DNA of 64,000 nt from Rhodospirillales bacterium (lineage in GTDB: Bacteria; Pseudomonadota; Alphaproteobacteria; Rhodospirillales; JASLLZ01). A program made the position numbers and the translations under genes. The stretch covers positions 1 to 64,000 of the forward strand of contig JASLZL010000094.1 of NCBI GenBank assembly GCA_030754885.1. Direction: 5' to 3'. This document shows, piece by piece, positions 19,602 through 28,103 of this stretch (within the stretch, counting starts at the first letter, position 1; the number at the start of each line of letters is the position of its first letter). The notes beneath the pieces were generated by a model. The model worked only from the letters and a program-made list of their open reading frames with translations. It was not told the origin of the DNA and did no database searches.

Positions 19602-19610
19602 TGATATAAT
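19602..19610 (+). promoter_or_regulatory. Extended -10 promoter for the methyltransferase
   Basis: TGATATAAT is a perfect extended -10 element (TGnTATAAT). The -35 region, around 19582-19590, is weak, as is common with extended -10 promoters. Transcription would start near 19616-19618, only about 17 nt before the inferred translation start at 19634. This leaves just enough leader for the AAGGGG ribosome site and supports starting translation there. Confidence 0.55.
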
Positions 19611-19633
19611 GGCGCATCGAAGGGGTTTGAATC

Positions 19634-20260
19634 ATAAGCAAACAAAAAACCTATAATCGCATCGCTCGGCTCTATGACATCCTCGATCTGCCTTTCGAGC
19701 ATGCGCGCTACAAGCCCTTGCGCCCGGAGTTGTTTGAAGGATTGCGTGGAACTCTGCTCGACGCCGGGGTCGGTACCGGACGTAATTTTTCCTTTTATCC
19801 GGACGCCTCCAAGGTTACGGGCATCGACCTCAGCCCGGCCATGCTGGCCCGCGCCCGGCGGCGCAAGGAGAATCTGGGCACGGTGGTCGATCTGCGTGAA
19901 ATGAACGTGATGGAGATGGATTTTTCCGATGACAGTTTCGACGGCATCATCTCGACCTTCCTTTTTTGCGTGCTCGAGGCCGAGCACCAACAGCCCGCGC
20001 TTGAAGAACTTCGTCGGGTCTGCCGTCCCGGCGGAACTATCCGCATTCTGGAGTACGCCCTTTCGGAAAACCCTGTGCGGCGCTTTACTATGAAATTGTG
20101 GGCGCCGTGGGTCCGCTTCGCATATGGCGCCGAGTTCGACCGCCATACGGAACAATATCTGAATGCCGCTGGATTGGATCTGGTGGAAAAGAGGTTTCTC
20201 TATAAGGACATCATCAAGCTATTGACGGTGCGCCCGGCCGCGGATCGGGACGTCGGCTAG
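19634..20260 (+). CDS. Class I SAM-dependent methyltransferase with apparent ATA start
   Basis: A methyltransferase of about 208 residues. SAM motif I is LLDAGVGTGRNFSFYPDASK, then VTGIDLSPAMLARARRR, and GIISTFLFCVLEAEHQ for the later motifs. Conserved N-terminal sequence SKQKTYNRIARLYDILDLPF precedes the first ATG/GTG/TTG in frame (TTG at 19718). In that frame an in-frame TGA sits at 19628 and only ATC and ATA codons follow before Ser. The ATA at 19634 lies 8 nt after AAGGGG. Starting at 19718 would remove 28 conserved residues. It interrupts the usual lspA-DUF3035-M16 run in the opposite direction and shares CTAG with the DUF3035 stop. The substrate is unknown, though the fold resembles UbiE-like or phospholipid N-methyltransferases. 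Confidence 0.78.
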   Translation: MSKQKTYNRIARLYDILDLPFEHARYKPLRPELFEGLRGTLLDAGVGTGRNFSFYPDASKVTGIDLSPAMLARARRRKENLGTVVDLREMNVMEMDFSDDSFDGIISTFLFCVLEAEHQQPALEELRRVCRPGGTIRILEYALSENPVRRFTMKLWAPWVRFAYGAEFDRHTEQYLNAAGLDLVEKRFLYKDIIKLLTVRPAADRDVG

Positions 20261-20820
20261 AAGATTCCTTCCAAGAGTGCCTCGTGCTTGCGCTCGATCG
20301 TTGGCACCTCGCCCTCGGTGATGGAGCGTCCCAAGGCCTGGTTTTCCTGGATCCGTTTGGCTTCCTTCATCGGATCGACCACCGTTCCGTATTGCGTCGG
20401 TGTGTTCCAGAACATGACGGCCTCGGCGAAGGATTTGTCCTCTTCGGCTAAGATGGTGGTCTCGCGGTTGATCGTAGCGCGGATATTGGGGTTCGCGTTC
20501 TCGGTCCCCAAATTCTTGAGCAGGACCTGAATGCCGGGACTGCTTCCCGGCGGCGGGGCGCTGCTTGCCTGTGCCGCGCCCTTGGCGCCAAGCACGGCGC
20601 GCCGGGCATTGCTGCGCGGCTCCACCTCCTGAGGGCGCGAGGAGCCTGGTGCCGGTGGCCGTAATCCGTAATCAGGCGGCAGGCTGAGGGGGGCTCGCGA
20701 ATAGACGGCGAACTCGTCGGGCGCGGACTTGGACTGCCCCAATGCCGAGCGTACGTCTTCGCAGCCGCCAAGCAAAGCCACTGAGACGGATGCCGCGATT
20801 ATCAAGCCGAACTTATTCAT
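20257..20820 (-). CDS. DUF3035 lipoprotein
   Basis: A 187-residue predicted lipoprotein. The signal peptide MNKFGLIIAASVSVALLGGC ends in a lipobox (LLGGC) with Cys20 as the lipidated residue. The mature part holds the family features SKSAPDEFAVYSRAPLSLPP and YGLRPPAPG, then a Pro/Ser-rich stretch. DUF3035 proteins are alphaproteobacterial and of unknown function, commonly next to lspA, the enzyme that processes such signal peptides. Its ATG overlaps the lspA stop (20817-20820), so translation is coupled. Confidence 0.92.
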   Translation of the reverse strand: MNKFGLIIAASVSVALLGGCEDVRSALGQSKSAPDEFAVYSRAPLSLPPDYGLRPPAPGSSRPQEVEPRSNARRAVLGAKGAAQASSAPPPGSSPGIQVLLKNLGTENANPNIRATINRETTILAEEDKSFAEAVMFWNTPTQYGTVVDPMKEAKRIQENQALGRSITEGEVPTIERKHEALLEGIF

Positions 20821-21368
20821 GGCCCGTCATTCGCCCTATTTTCGGAACCGGTCGTACCGTCGCCCTTATGTTTATAATTTTCCGGGCGCGCGAACAAGGA
20901 GTCAACGACCAACATGACGGCGCCCACGGTTATGGCGCTGTCGGCTACGTTAAAAGCCGGCCAGTGGAAGCCGGCGGCGTGGATGTCCAGGAAATCGAAA
21001 ACGGCGCCGAAACGCACGCGATCGATCACGTTGCCTAGCGCTCCGCCGATTATCAAACCGATAGCGGCTGCCAGCAAGGGGCTTCGTGTCCGCCCGAGCC
21101 AGACCGCCAGCACGGCCACGATGATCAGGGCGAGGGCCGACAGAACCCAGGCGTTATAGGGCGTTGAGGTGTTGAACAGGCCGAAGCTGACGCCCCGGTT
21201 CCAGCCCATGACCAAATTGAAAAATCCGGTCAATTCGATGACCCTGGGCGGGCGCATCACGTGGTCCAGCATCCACCACTTGGAGGCCTGGTCGAGGGCA
21301 ACGACCAAGGTCGCCGCCGCGATTCCAACTCTGGGAGCGCTGCCGGTCCTTGTCGCGTCCGGGGTCAT
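20817..21368 (-). CDS. lspA: Lipoprotein signal peptidase (signal peptidase II)
   Basis: A 183-residue inner-membrane aspartyl peptidase that cleaves prolipoprotein signal peptides. Four hydrophobic segments are visible. The catalytic Asp pair lies in GGALGNVIDRVRFGAVFDFL and PAFNVADSAITVG, and the N-terminal DQASKWWM pattern is present. It follows ileS by 6 bp, the usual ileS-lspA order, and overlaps the DUF3035 lipoprotein start. The C-terminal tail of about 20 residues is polar and poorly conserved. Confidence 0.96.
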   Translation of the reverse strand: MTPDATRTGSAPRVGIAAATLVVALDQASKWWMLDHVMRPPRVIELTGFFNLVMGWNRGVSFGLFNTSTPYNAWVLSALALIIVAVLAVWLGRTRSPLLAAAIGLIIGGALGNVIDRVRFGAVFDFLDIHAAGFHWPAFNVADSAITVGAVMLVVDSLFARPENYKHKGDGTTGSENRANDGP

Positions 21369-21374
21369 TTCGCT

Positions 21375-24200
21375 TCAGTCGGACGGCGGTTGAAAGTGCC
21401 GCACGGCATTGGCGCAGCGGCCGCAAACGTCCGGATGGTCGGCGTCCGTGCCGACTTCGTCTAAAACCTTCCAGCACCGCGCGCACTTTTGCCCTTCGGC
21501 ACGCCTGACGCCGACGCCGACGCCGGCGACGTCGTCGATGGTGAAGGCATCGGCGGGAACGGCGTCGTGGCTGAGAGTGACACCGGACGTAATGGCGATT
21601 TCCATCAGGTCGATGCCACCCAGGACTTCGATATCGGCGTCGGCGGCGAATACCTCGGCGTGGGCTTCCAGGCTCGATCCGATGCGCTTTTCGGCGCGCT
21701 CGACCTCGATGGCCCCGGTCACGACCCGGCGCAATTCGCGAATACGGTCCCACTTGGCGGCCAGAGCGTCGTTACGCCAAGTGTCGGGGATTTCGGGGAA
21801 GAGGCGCAGGTGTACGCTTTCTTCGTCGCCGGGGTTGCGGTCCAGCCAGGCTTCCTCGGCAGTGAAGCAGATGAACGGCGCCAGCCAGGCGGTGAGGCAG
21901 TCGAACACCCGATCCAAGACGCTGCGCGCGGCCCGCCGGCGGGTCGAAGACGCACTGTCGCAATAGAGACTATCCTTGCGCACGTCGAAATAGAACGCCG
22001 ACAGATCGACGGCGCAGAACGCGTGCAGTTCGGTGAAAAGGGGATGGAATTCCAGGTCGTCGCAAGCCTTTCTTACCGCCCGGTCCAGTTCCCACAGCCG
22101 GTGCAGAACCCAACGCTCCAGCTCCGGCATCTCGGTGTCGGCCAGACGCTCGGCTTCGGCAAACCCGTTCAGGTTGCCCAACAAGAAGCGCAGTGTGTTG
22201 CGCAGACGTCGATAAATGTCGGCGTGGTGTTTGATGATCTCGGCGCCCAGGCGCAGGTCCTCGGAATAGTCCGAACCGACCACCCACAAGCGCAGGATGT
22301 CGGCGCCGTGTTTCTCGATCACGTCCTGGGGCGAGACGATGTTGCCCAGCGACTTGGACATCTTTTGGCCGTCTTCGCCCATGACGAAACCGTGGGTCAA
22401 CACGGTCTCGTAAGGGGCTCGGCCCCGGGTGCCACAGGATTCCAGTAGCGAGGAATGGAACCAGCCACGATGCTGGTCCGACCCTTCCAGGTAGAGGTCC
22501 GCCGGCGATTTCAGGTCGACGCGTTGCTCAAGAACGAAGGCGTGGGTCGTTCCCGATTCGAACCAAACGTCGAGGATATCCATCACTTGTTCGTAGTCCC
22601 CAGGGTCTCGGCCTTGGCCCAGGAAGCGTGACGGGTCAGAGGTGAACCAAGTGTCCGCGCCTTCCGCTTCGACCGCTTCGGCGATGCGCTTCAACACGGC
22701 TTCGTCGCGCAGGGGTTCACCCGAGCGCTTGTCGACGAAGACGGTGATCGGCACGCCCCAGGCGCGCTGGCGCGACACGCACCAGTCGGGCCGCGTCTCA
22801 ATCATGCCGTTAAGGCGTTTTTGCCCCGAGGTCGGCACAAATCGGGTCGCGTCGATGGCCTTGAGTGCAGTTGCGCGCAGCCCCGTCTTCTCCATGCTGA
22901 TGAACCATTGGGGGGTATTGCGGAAGATAAGCGGTGCCTTGGAGCGCCACGAATGGGGATAGCTGTGGACCAAGGTGCCCGCGTTCAAAAGCGCCCCGGC
23001 ATCGTCCAGGGCCTGGACCACTTCGGGGTTGACCTTAAAGACGTGCTTGCCGGCGAACAGCGGTACGGTATCGACAAATAGGCCGTCGTCGTCCACTGTT
23101 TCGGGGACGGCCAAGCCGTTAGCCATGCCCAGCTCCCAGTCGTCGGCGCCGTGGCCCGGGGCAACGTGGACGAAGCCCGTGCCGGTCTCTATGTCGACGA
23201 AGTCGCCCGCCAGAAGCGGTACCGGGAAGTCATAGCCTTGGCCGTCGAGCGGGTGTCGGCAAATCGTTCCTTCCAGGTTGGTCACCGGGGCGACCATATC
23301 CCACTCGACAATACCGGCTTGGGCCCGCACGGCCTCGGCGAGCTTTTGGGCGATCACCAGGCGTTCGCCGGCAACGGCCCGGCTGCCGTCGGCGACGGCT
23401 TTTACCTTGTAGACTCCGTAGTCGAAGTCGGGGCCGAAGGCGACGGCCCGGTTGCCGGGAATGGTCCACGGCGTCGTTGTCCAGATAACGACCGCGGCGC
23501 CCTCAAGCTCTGGCGACGGGGCTTCGACAACGGGAAACCGGGTCCAGATCGTCGTCGAGGTGTGGTCGTGGTATTCGACCTCGGCCTCGGCCAGGGCCGT
23601 CTTTTCGACCACCGACCAGAGGACCGGCTTGGCGCCTCTGTAGAGCGAACCGTTGATCAGGAACTTTCCGATCTCGCGGACAATCTGGGCTTCGGCGGCG
23701 AAGCTCATGGTGGTGTAGGGGTTGGACCAGTCGCCGACCACGCCGAGGCGCTTGAACTCTTCGTTTTGCACGGCGATCCATTTGTCGGCGAATTCGCGGC
23801 ATTCCTGACGGAATTTAACAATCGGCACCGCGTCCTTGTCCTCGCCCCGGGCGCGGTAGGCCTCCTCGATCTTCCACTCGATCGGCAGGCCATGACAGTC
23901 CCAGCCGGGCACGTAGTTGGAATCCCGGCCGCGCATCTGTTCGGACCGCGTGATCACGTCCTTGAGGATCTTGTTCAGGGCATGGCCGATGTGCAGGTGA
24001 CCGTTGGCATAGGGCGGGCCGTCGTGGAGGATAAATTTGTCGCGGCCCTTTGCTTGCTCGCGGTGGCGGCGATAGATGTCAATCTTTTCCCAGCGCGCCA
24101 GAGTCTCGGGTTCGCGCTTGGGCAGTCCTGCCTTCATGGGAAAGTCGGTGCGGGGCAGGAAGAGGGTCGGTTTGTAATTGGCGGTCATTTGTTGGCTCAC
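21375..24200 (-). CDS. ileS: Isoleucyl-tRNA synthetase
   Basis: A 941-residue class I synthetase. The HIGH motif is PYANGHLHIGHALNKILKD near residue 65. The KMSKS motif is GQKMSKSLGNIVSPQ near residue 625. A large editing domain lies between them, including the WTTTPWTIPGNRAVAF motif. The C-terminal zinc finger is CARCWKVLDEVG ... CGRCANAV, so it is the bacterial type. The start is taken as the GTG at 24198-24200, which overlaps the ribF stop (GTGA). The ATG at 24188 is a possible alternative and shortens the protein by four residues. Confidence 0.96.
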   Translation of the reverse strand: MSQQMTANYKPTLFLPRTDFPMKAGLPKREPETLARWEKIDIYRRHREQAKGRDKFILHDGPPYANGHLHIGHALNKILKDVITRSEQMRGRDSNYVPGWDCHGLPIEWKIEEAYRARGEDKDAVPIVKFRQECREFADKWIAVQNEEFKRLGVVGDWSNPYTTMSFAAEAQIVREIGKFLINGSLYRGAKPVLWSVVEKTALAEAEVEYHDHTSTTIWTRFPVVEAPSPELEGAAVVIWTTTPWTIPGNRAVAFGPDFDYGVYKVKAVADGSRAVAGERLVIAQKLAEAVRAQAGIVEWDMVAPVTNLEGTICRHPLDGQGYDFPVPLLAGDFVDIETGTGFVHVAPGHGADDWELGMANGLAVPETVDDDGLFVDTVPLFAGKHVFKVNPEVVQALDDAGALLNAGTLVHSYPHSWRSKAPLIFRNTPQWFISMEKTGLRATALKAIDATRFVPTSGQKRLNGMIETRPDWCVSRQRAWGVPITVFVDKRSGEPLRDEAVLKRIAEAVEAEGADTWFTSDPSRFLGQGRDPGDYEQVMDILDVWFESGTTHAFVLEQRVDLKSPADLYLEGSDQHRGWFHSSLLESCGTRGRAPYETVLTHGFVMGEDGQKMSKSLGNIVSPQDVIEKHGADILRLWVVGSDYSEDLRLGAEIIKHHADIYRRLRNTLRFLLGNLNGFAEAERLADTEMPELERWVLHRLWELDRAVRKACDDLEFHPLFTELHAFCAVDLSAFYFDVRKDSLYCDSASSTRRRAARSVLDRVFDCLTAWLAPFICFTAEEAWLDRNPGDEESVHLRLFPEIPDTWRNDALAAKWDRIRELRRVVTGAIEVERAEKRIGSSLEAHAEVFAADADIEVLGGIDLMEIAITSGVTLSHDAVPADAFTIDDVAGVGVGVRRAEGQKCARCWKVLDEVGTDADHPDVCGRCANAVRHFQPPSD

Positions 24201-25183
24201 TGGCGGTGTAGTAGCGAAGCATTGGTGGCTTCGGCGGGGTCCTCGATGGCGCCGAGGATGCCCTGTGCCGCCTCGATGTCGCGGACGATTTGTGCCTTTA
24301 AATCATCAAGCCCGTCAAACTTCTTTTCCGGACGCAGATATTCGACCAGGGCGACCCGCAGGCGTTGACCGTACAGATCGCCGTCGAAATCGAAGAGATG
24401 GACTTCCAAGATAAGATCGTCTCCGGCGAAGGTGGGACGATGGCCCAGATTGGCGACGCCGTCGCGCCATTTGGCCGTCGGACCGTCGCCGACGCTGGCG
24501 CGAACGGCATAGACGCCCTTTGCCGGTCGCAAGACTTCGTCAAGGTGCAGGTTGGCTGTTGGGAAGCCGACGGTGTGGCCCCGTTTCTCGCCGTGTTCAA
24601 CACGCCCCTCGATTTCGAAAAAGCGGCCCAGCAGCTGTGCCGCGGCGCGCGGCTTGGCAGCCACCAACTCGCCGCGCACGCGGGTGGCGGAAAATATCGC
24701 GCCTGCCTCGTCCACCACTGCCGAGACCGAGGTAAAGCCGAACCCCGCCCGGGCCCCCATTTGCAAAAGCAGTTCGCAGTTTCCTTCGCGGTCGTGGCCG
24801 AATACGAAATCGTAGCCCGATACCACGTGGCGTGCCTCGAGGCCCCTGACCAGGACATCGTCGACGAACTGATTTGCCGGCCGACGCGAGAAGGGAAGGT
24901 CAAATTCAAGGACGATCAGGCAGTCGACGCCAAGCGCCTCTATATGGCGCGCCTTGGATGGGAAGGGGGTCAGGCGGAAGGGCTCGATGTCGGGTTTGAA
25001 GACGCTACGGGGATGGGGCTCGAAGGTCAGCACCGCCCACGGCAGGCCGGCGGCGCGGGCGATGCGTCCGGCTTCGTCAATCACCGCCTGATGGCCCCGA
25101 TGGATGCCGTCGAAATTGCCGATGGCGACGGCGGCGCCCCGGGCGTCGGCCGGCAGGTCGTTGAAATGGTGAAAAATCCGCAT
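24197..25183 (-). CDS. ribF: Bifunctional riboflavin kinase/FAD synthetase RibF
   Basis: A 328-residue enzyme making FMN and FAD from riboflavin. The N-terminal adenylyltransferase domain shows AVAIGNFDGIHRGHQAVIDE (residues about 19-38), the HxGH nucleotide-binding pattern. The C-terminal flavokinase domain starts near residue 185 with GRVEHGEKRGHTVGFPTANL, including the PTAN motif, and NLGHRPTF. The usual order ribF-ileS-lspA is kept, and its stop overlaps the ileS start. FAD supply is relevant to the many flavoproteins in this window, but that link is only circumstantial. Confidence 0.96.
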   Translation of the reverse strand: MRIFHHFNDLPADARGAAVAIGNFDGIHRGHQAVIDEAGRIARAAGLPWAVLTFEPHPRSVFKPDIEPFRLTPFPSKARHIEALGVDCLIVLEFDLPFSRRPANQFVDDVLVRGLEARHVVSGYDFVFGHDREGNCELLLQMGARAGFGFTSVSAVVDEAGAIFSATRVRGELVAAKPRAAAQLLGRFFEIEGRVEHGEKRGHTVGFPTANLHLDEVLRPAKGVYAVRASVGDGPTAKWRDGVANLGHRPTFAGDDLILEVHLFDFDGDLYGQRLRVALVEYLRPEKKFDGLDDLKAQIVRDIEAAQGILGAIEDPAEATNASLLHRQ

Positions 25184-25269
25184 GGCGGCAAGAAGGTGTC
25201 AGCGCCCCGGGTGAGGGTCAAGGAGAAACAACAAGGCGGCAACCCGTCCGCCGCCGCCGGCTGGTGGGA

Positions 25270-25737
25270 TCAGTCGCGGGCCGGCACCATCACCGTGGCG
25301 TCACCTTCGATAACGATGGTCTCGCCGACGCTACACGTGGTCTTCAGTTCAACGAACCTCCGCCCGGCATTCAGCTTGCTGACCGAAACCCGCGCCACGA
25401 CCGTGTCGCCGATCCGCACCGGGGCCTTGAAGCGCAGGGCCTGGCCGACATAAATGGCGCCCGGCCCGGGCAGCCTGGTTCCGATGACCGTCGAGATCAG
25501 GCCGGCGGTCAGCATGCCGTGGGCGATGCGGCCCTTGAACAGGGTGGCGGCGGCGTATTCCTGATTGAGATGAGCCGGGTTTACGTCACCGGTAAGGTCG
25601 GCATAGAGGACGATGTCGGCTTCGGTGATGGTCTTGCTATAGGCGGCGGTCATCCCCTCGCGCAAGTCCTCGAAGGCATAGCCGTGCAATTCGTCGATGC
25701 CGTTCGCCTCGTCGGCTGAGTCCGAGGGGTTTCCCAT
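25270..25737 (-). CDS. MaoC-family (R)-specific enoyl-CoA hydratase, PhaJ-like
   Basis: A 155-residue single-hotdog hydratase. The catalytic motif ADLTGDVNPAHLNQEYA carries the Asp and His of (R)-hydratases, followed by GRIAHGMLTAGLISTVIG. Such enzymes turn trans-2-enoyl-CoA into (R)-3-hydroxyacyl-CoA, a monomer for polyhydroxyalkanoate. The ATG at 25737 follows AAAGGACGACGCC. The longer open frame from 25791 runs through the promoter region and is not used. A TGC-N3-GCA site upstream also occurs upstream of the phasin gene, which supports a PHA role. It may alternatively act on other acyl-CoA substrates. Confidence 0.86.
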   Translation of the reverse strand: MGNPSDSADEANGIDELHGYAFEDLREGMTAAYSKTITEADIVLYADLTGDVNPAHLNQEYAAATLFKGRIAHGMLTAGLISTVIGTRLPGPGAIYVGQALRFKAPVRIGDTVVARVSVSKLNAGRRFVELKTTCSVGETIVIEGDATVMVPARD

Positions 25738-25756
25738 GGCGTCGTCCTTTGCTCTC

Positions 25757-25795
25757 AATATTGCAATGCAACCGATTATACTGCGCTGCAATATT
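25757..25795. promoter_or_regulatory. Inverted repeats upstream of the MaoC gene, PhaR-like TGC-N3-GCA sites
   Basis: AATATTGCA (25757-25765) and TGCAATATT (25787-25795) are a perfect 9-bp inverted repeat with a 21-bp spacer. Overlapping these arms are TTGCAATGCAA (25761-25771) and CTGCGCTGCAA (25781-25791), both of the form TGC-N3-GCA. The PHA regulator PhaR of Paracoccus is known to bind CTGC-N3/4-GCAG-type sequences. The block lies in the 158-bp divergent gap between the MaoC and M23 genes and begins 20 bp upstream of the MaoC start. Confidence 0.5.
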
Positions 25796-25895
25796 ACCCC
25801 GCCGGGGCGGGGCCGGCAACAAAAGTGTTGGCAATCCGCCGGTCACGCCTGCGGCGGCGTTTCCAAACAACGGCAAAACTGGTATTCAAGGGACC

Positions 25896-26933
25896 ATGGC
25901 AAGACGTTCGACATACCGATTTTTCCTCTGTCTGGTTGGATTGGTGGCCCTGGGGCCTGCGGCGCCGCAGGCGGCAGAGCCCTTGCAAATGGTCTTGCCC
26001 GTTGACTGCAAGCCGGGCAAGAACTGCTGGATCGTCAACTATGTCGATCATGACCCGACCACGGGGCTCCGCGATTACACTTGCGGTAAGGCGACCTATA
26101 ACGCGCCGCCCGGCAACCGGCACAAGGGTACCGATTTCGCCATCCGCGACCTTGCCGTCATGCGTGCCGGAGTCATCGTGCGTGCCTCGGCGCCGGGAAC
26201 AGTCGCCGGCGCGCGGGACGGCATGAAAGACGTAAACGTGCGCAAGATTGGCCAGGCTGCGGTGAAAGGCAAGGAGTGCGGCGACGGCGTTCGGATCGAG
26301 CACAGGGACGGCTGGTCGACCCAATATTGCCACATGCTACAAGGCAGCATCGTGGTGAAGAAGGGAACAAAGGTGAAGGCGGGACAGACGCTCGGCTTGG
26401 TCGGCCTTTCGGGTTTGACCGAGTTTCCCCACCTCCATATCCAGGTCTCGAAGGACAAGACCGTCGTCGATCCGTTCGCCGGGCTGAAGCGCGGCGACCG
26501 CTGCCGGGCGGGCGAGGGCGCGTTGTGGAAAAGCGACGTGATGGCCAGCATTCCCTACCAGCCGACGGCCCTCTTTAGTGCCGGAATTTCGGGCACCCCG
26601 CCCGAATCCGATCTCATGCGAGAAGGTGCGTACCAATCTCCAACCTTATCGCCGATGTCCCCGTCGCTCATTCTGTGGGCCGGAATATACCGTTTGAAGG
26701 CGGGTGACGAACTGACATTCACCATTACCGGTCCCGATGGCAAGACAGTGCTGAAAGATACCAGAACGGCCAAGAAAAACGTGACACGGCGCTTCGAATT
26801 TCGCGGCGTTCGCAGGAAGTCGAAGGCCATGAAGCTGGGTACCTACCAGGGCAAGATCACCTTGGTGCGCAAAGCTACCAGTCCGGGCGGTCCCTTGAAG
26901 ATCGCCATGACCCGCCAGGTGAGCGTCGAGTAA
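25896..26933 (+). CDS. Secreted M23-family metallopeptidase (LytM/peptidoglycan DD-endopeptidase fold)
   Basis: A 345-residue exported protein. The signal peptide MARRSTYRFFLCLVGLVALG ends near PQAAEP. The M23 domain (about residues 65-200) shows NRHKGTDFAI for the first His/Asp zinc ligands, EHRDGWSTQYCHM, and FPHLHIQV for the HxH ligand, so it looks active. A C-terminal region of about 120 residues is beta-rich with no recognised domain and may bind a partner or the wall. The ATG at 25896 is chosen for the signal peptide. The open frame from 25749 has no such start. It would cut peptidoglycan cross-links in the periplasm. Confidence 0.88.
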   Translation: MARRSTYRFFLCLVGLVALGPAAPQAAEPLQMVLPVDCKPGKNCWIVNYVDHDPTTGLRDYTCGKATYNAPPGNRHKGTDFAIRDLAVMRAGVIVRASAPGTVAGARDGMKDVNVRKIGQAAVKGKECGDGVRIEHRDGWSTQYCHMLQGSIVVKKGTKVKAGQTLGLVGLSGLTEFPHLHIQVSKDKTVVDPFAGLKRGDRCRAGEGALWKSDVMASIPYQPTALFSAGISGTPPESDLMREGAYQSPTLSPMSPSLILWAGIYRLKAGDELTFTITGPDGKTVLKDTRTAKKNVTRRFEFRGVRRKSKAMKLGTYQGKITLVRKATSPGGPLKIAMTRQVSVE

Positions 26934-27330
26934 TTGGAACCGGACGGCGCCGCACCAAGGGCGGTGCCGAGCGCAGGACGCGCCGCGTCTTGGCGATGGG
27001 CGGCGTCTTGGCGGGCGGCGTGTGGTCTTTGGTGAAGTCGTCGGCCCTAAATAGAGCCGCGCCTTGGTTCTTGGCTCGGGCGCGGGCCTCTATGCGGCGC
27101 AGTGTGCGCGTCACCGTCGGGTCGCGGTCGCTGGGCGAGCGGCTGTGCAAGACATGGGCGCGGGCGATGGCCCGCAGACGCTTGACGATGCCGGGGTAAC
27201 GGTGGCGGGGCTCGCACCAGCGCGCATAGGCGGCCAGGGTCCAGGGATGGGCCGGCAAGGGCTGCAATCCCCGGGCCCGGCACCAGGCGACAAATTCCGT
27301 CCACATTCTGTCGCCGATCCGCCTTGTCAT
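26875..27330 (-). CDS. Small conserved hypothetical protein with integrase core-binding-like N-terminus
   Basis: A 151-residue basic protein starting MTRRIGDRMWTEFVAWCRAR, followed by LQPLPAHPWTLAAYARWCE. Residues 1-90 look like the four-helix SAM-like core-binding domain of tyrosine recombinases (the WxxFxxWC ... AYxxW pattern). There is no catalytic domain. The last 20 or so codons run antisense into the end of the M23 gene (59-bp overlap), so the true C-terminus may be shorter in function. It is flanked by unrelated housekeeping-type genes and has no visible attachment sites. I do not recognise a function. Confidence 0.55.
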   Translation of the reverse strand: MTRRIGDRMWTEFVAWCRARGLQPLPAHPWTLAAYARWCEPRHRYPGIVKRLRAIARAHVLHSRSPSDRDPTVTRTLRRIEARARAKNQGAALFRADDFTKDHTPPAKTPPIAKTRRVLRSAPPLVRRRPVPITRRSPGGSWRSSRDRPDW

Positions 27331-27369
27331 GGTGAGCCTCCCGGCGCACTTTATCACCGATCCTTGGTA

Positions 27370-28029
27370 TTACTTGGGTTGGGCGACAAACCGCAAGTAG
27401 GGTTTCACCGTTTTGAAGCCGTCCGGGTACTTGGCCTTGGCGTCGTCGTCCGAGACTGTTGGCGGAATGATGCAGTCCTCGCCATTGTTCCAGTTGACCG
27501 GCGTCGCGACGTTGTGCTGGGCCGTAAGCTGGCACGAGTCCAAGAGCCGCAGTACCTCGTCGAAGTTGCGCCCAGTACTCATCGGATAGGTCAGTGACGC
27601 CTTGATGCCCTTGTCTGGGCCGATGACAAAGACTGATCGCACGGTCGCGTTATTGGCCGGCGTCCGGCCTTCCGACGTCTCGCCCGCGTCGGCCGGCAGC
27701 ATGTCGTACAGTTTCGCCACCTTCAGTTCGGGATCGCCAACCATGGGGTAGGTGACGGCATGGCCCTGGGTCTCCTCGATGTCCTTGGCCCACTTGTCAT
27801 GGTTATCCACCGGATCGACGCTGAGGCCGAGGATCTTGCATCCCCGCTTGTCGAATTCCGGTTTGAGGCCGGCCATGTAGCCAAGCTCGGTCGTGCAGAC
27901 GGGCGTGAAGTCCTTGGGGTGGGAAAACAAGACGGCCCAGCCGTCGCCGATCCACTGGTGGAAGCTGATCGGCCCCTGGGTTGTCTCGGCGGTGAAATCG
28001 GGCGCGGTCGCGCCAATTCTAAGTGACAT
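27370..28029 (-). CDS. Peroxiredoxin, Prx6/1-Cys type
   Basis: A 219-residue thiol peroxidase that reduces hydrogen peroxide and organic peroxides. The active site is SHPKDFTPVCTTELGYM with the peroxidatic Cys near residue 47. The Prx6-type C-terminal domain is present, with VNWNNGEDCIIPPTVSDDDA. The length fits this subfamily and not the shorter AhpC. The ATG at 28029 follows a GAGGAGGT ribosome site. Upstream codons to 28089 are not needed. It sits 39 bp after the small hypothetical gene. Confidence 0.93.
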   Translation of the reverse strand: MSLRIGATAPDFTAETTQGPISFHQWIGDGWAVLFSHPKDFTPVCTTELGYMAGLKPEFDKRGCKILGLSVDPVDNHDKWAKDIEETQGHAVTYPMVGDPELKVAKLYDMLPADAGETSEGRTPANNATVRSVFVIGPDKGIKASLTYPMSTGRNFDEVLRLLDSCQLTAQHNVATPVNWNNGEDCIIPPTVSDDDAKAKYPDGFKTVKPYLRFVAQPK

Positions 28030-28103
28030 TGTGTACCTCCTCGTTTTTTTTAGAGATTCTAGGATTGCGCGGAAACAACCGGTTGGCAAGCCCTCGCGTA
28101 TGC

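Noticed and set aside
23151-24368. A 405-codon plus-strand frame over ileS
   Set aside because: It is antisense to the ileS HIGH and editing regions and shows no recognisable domain.
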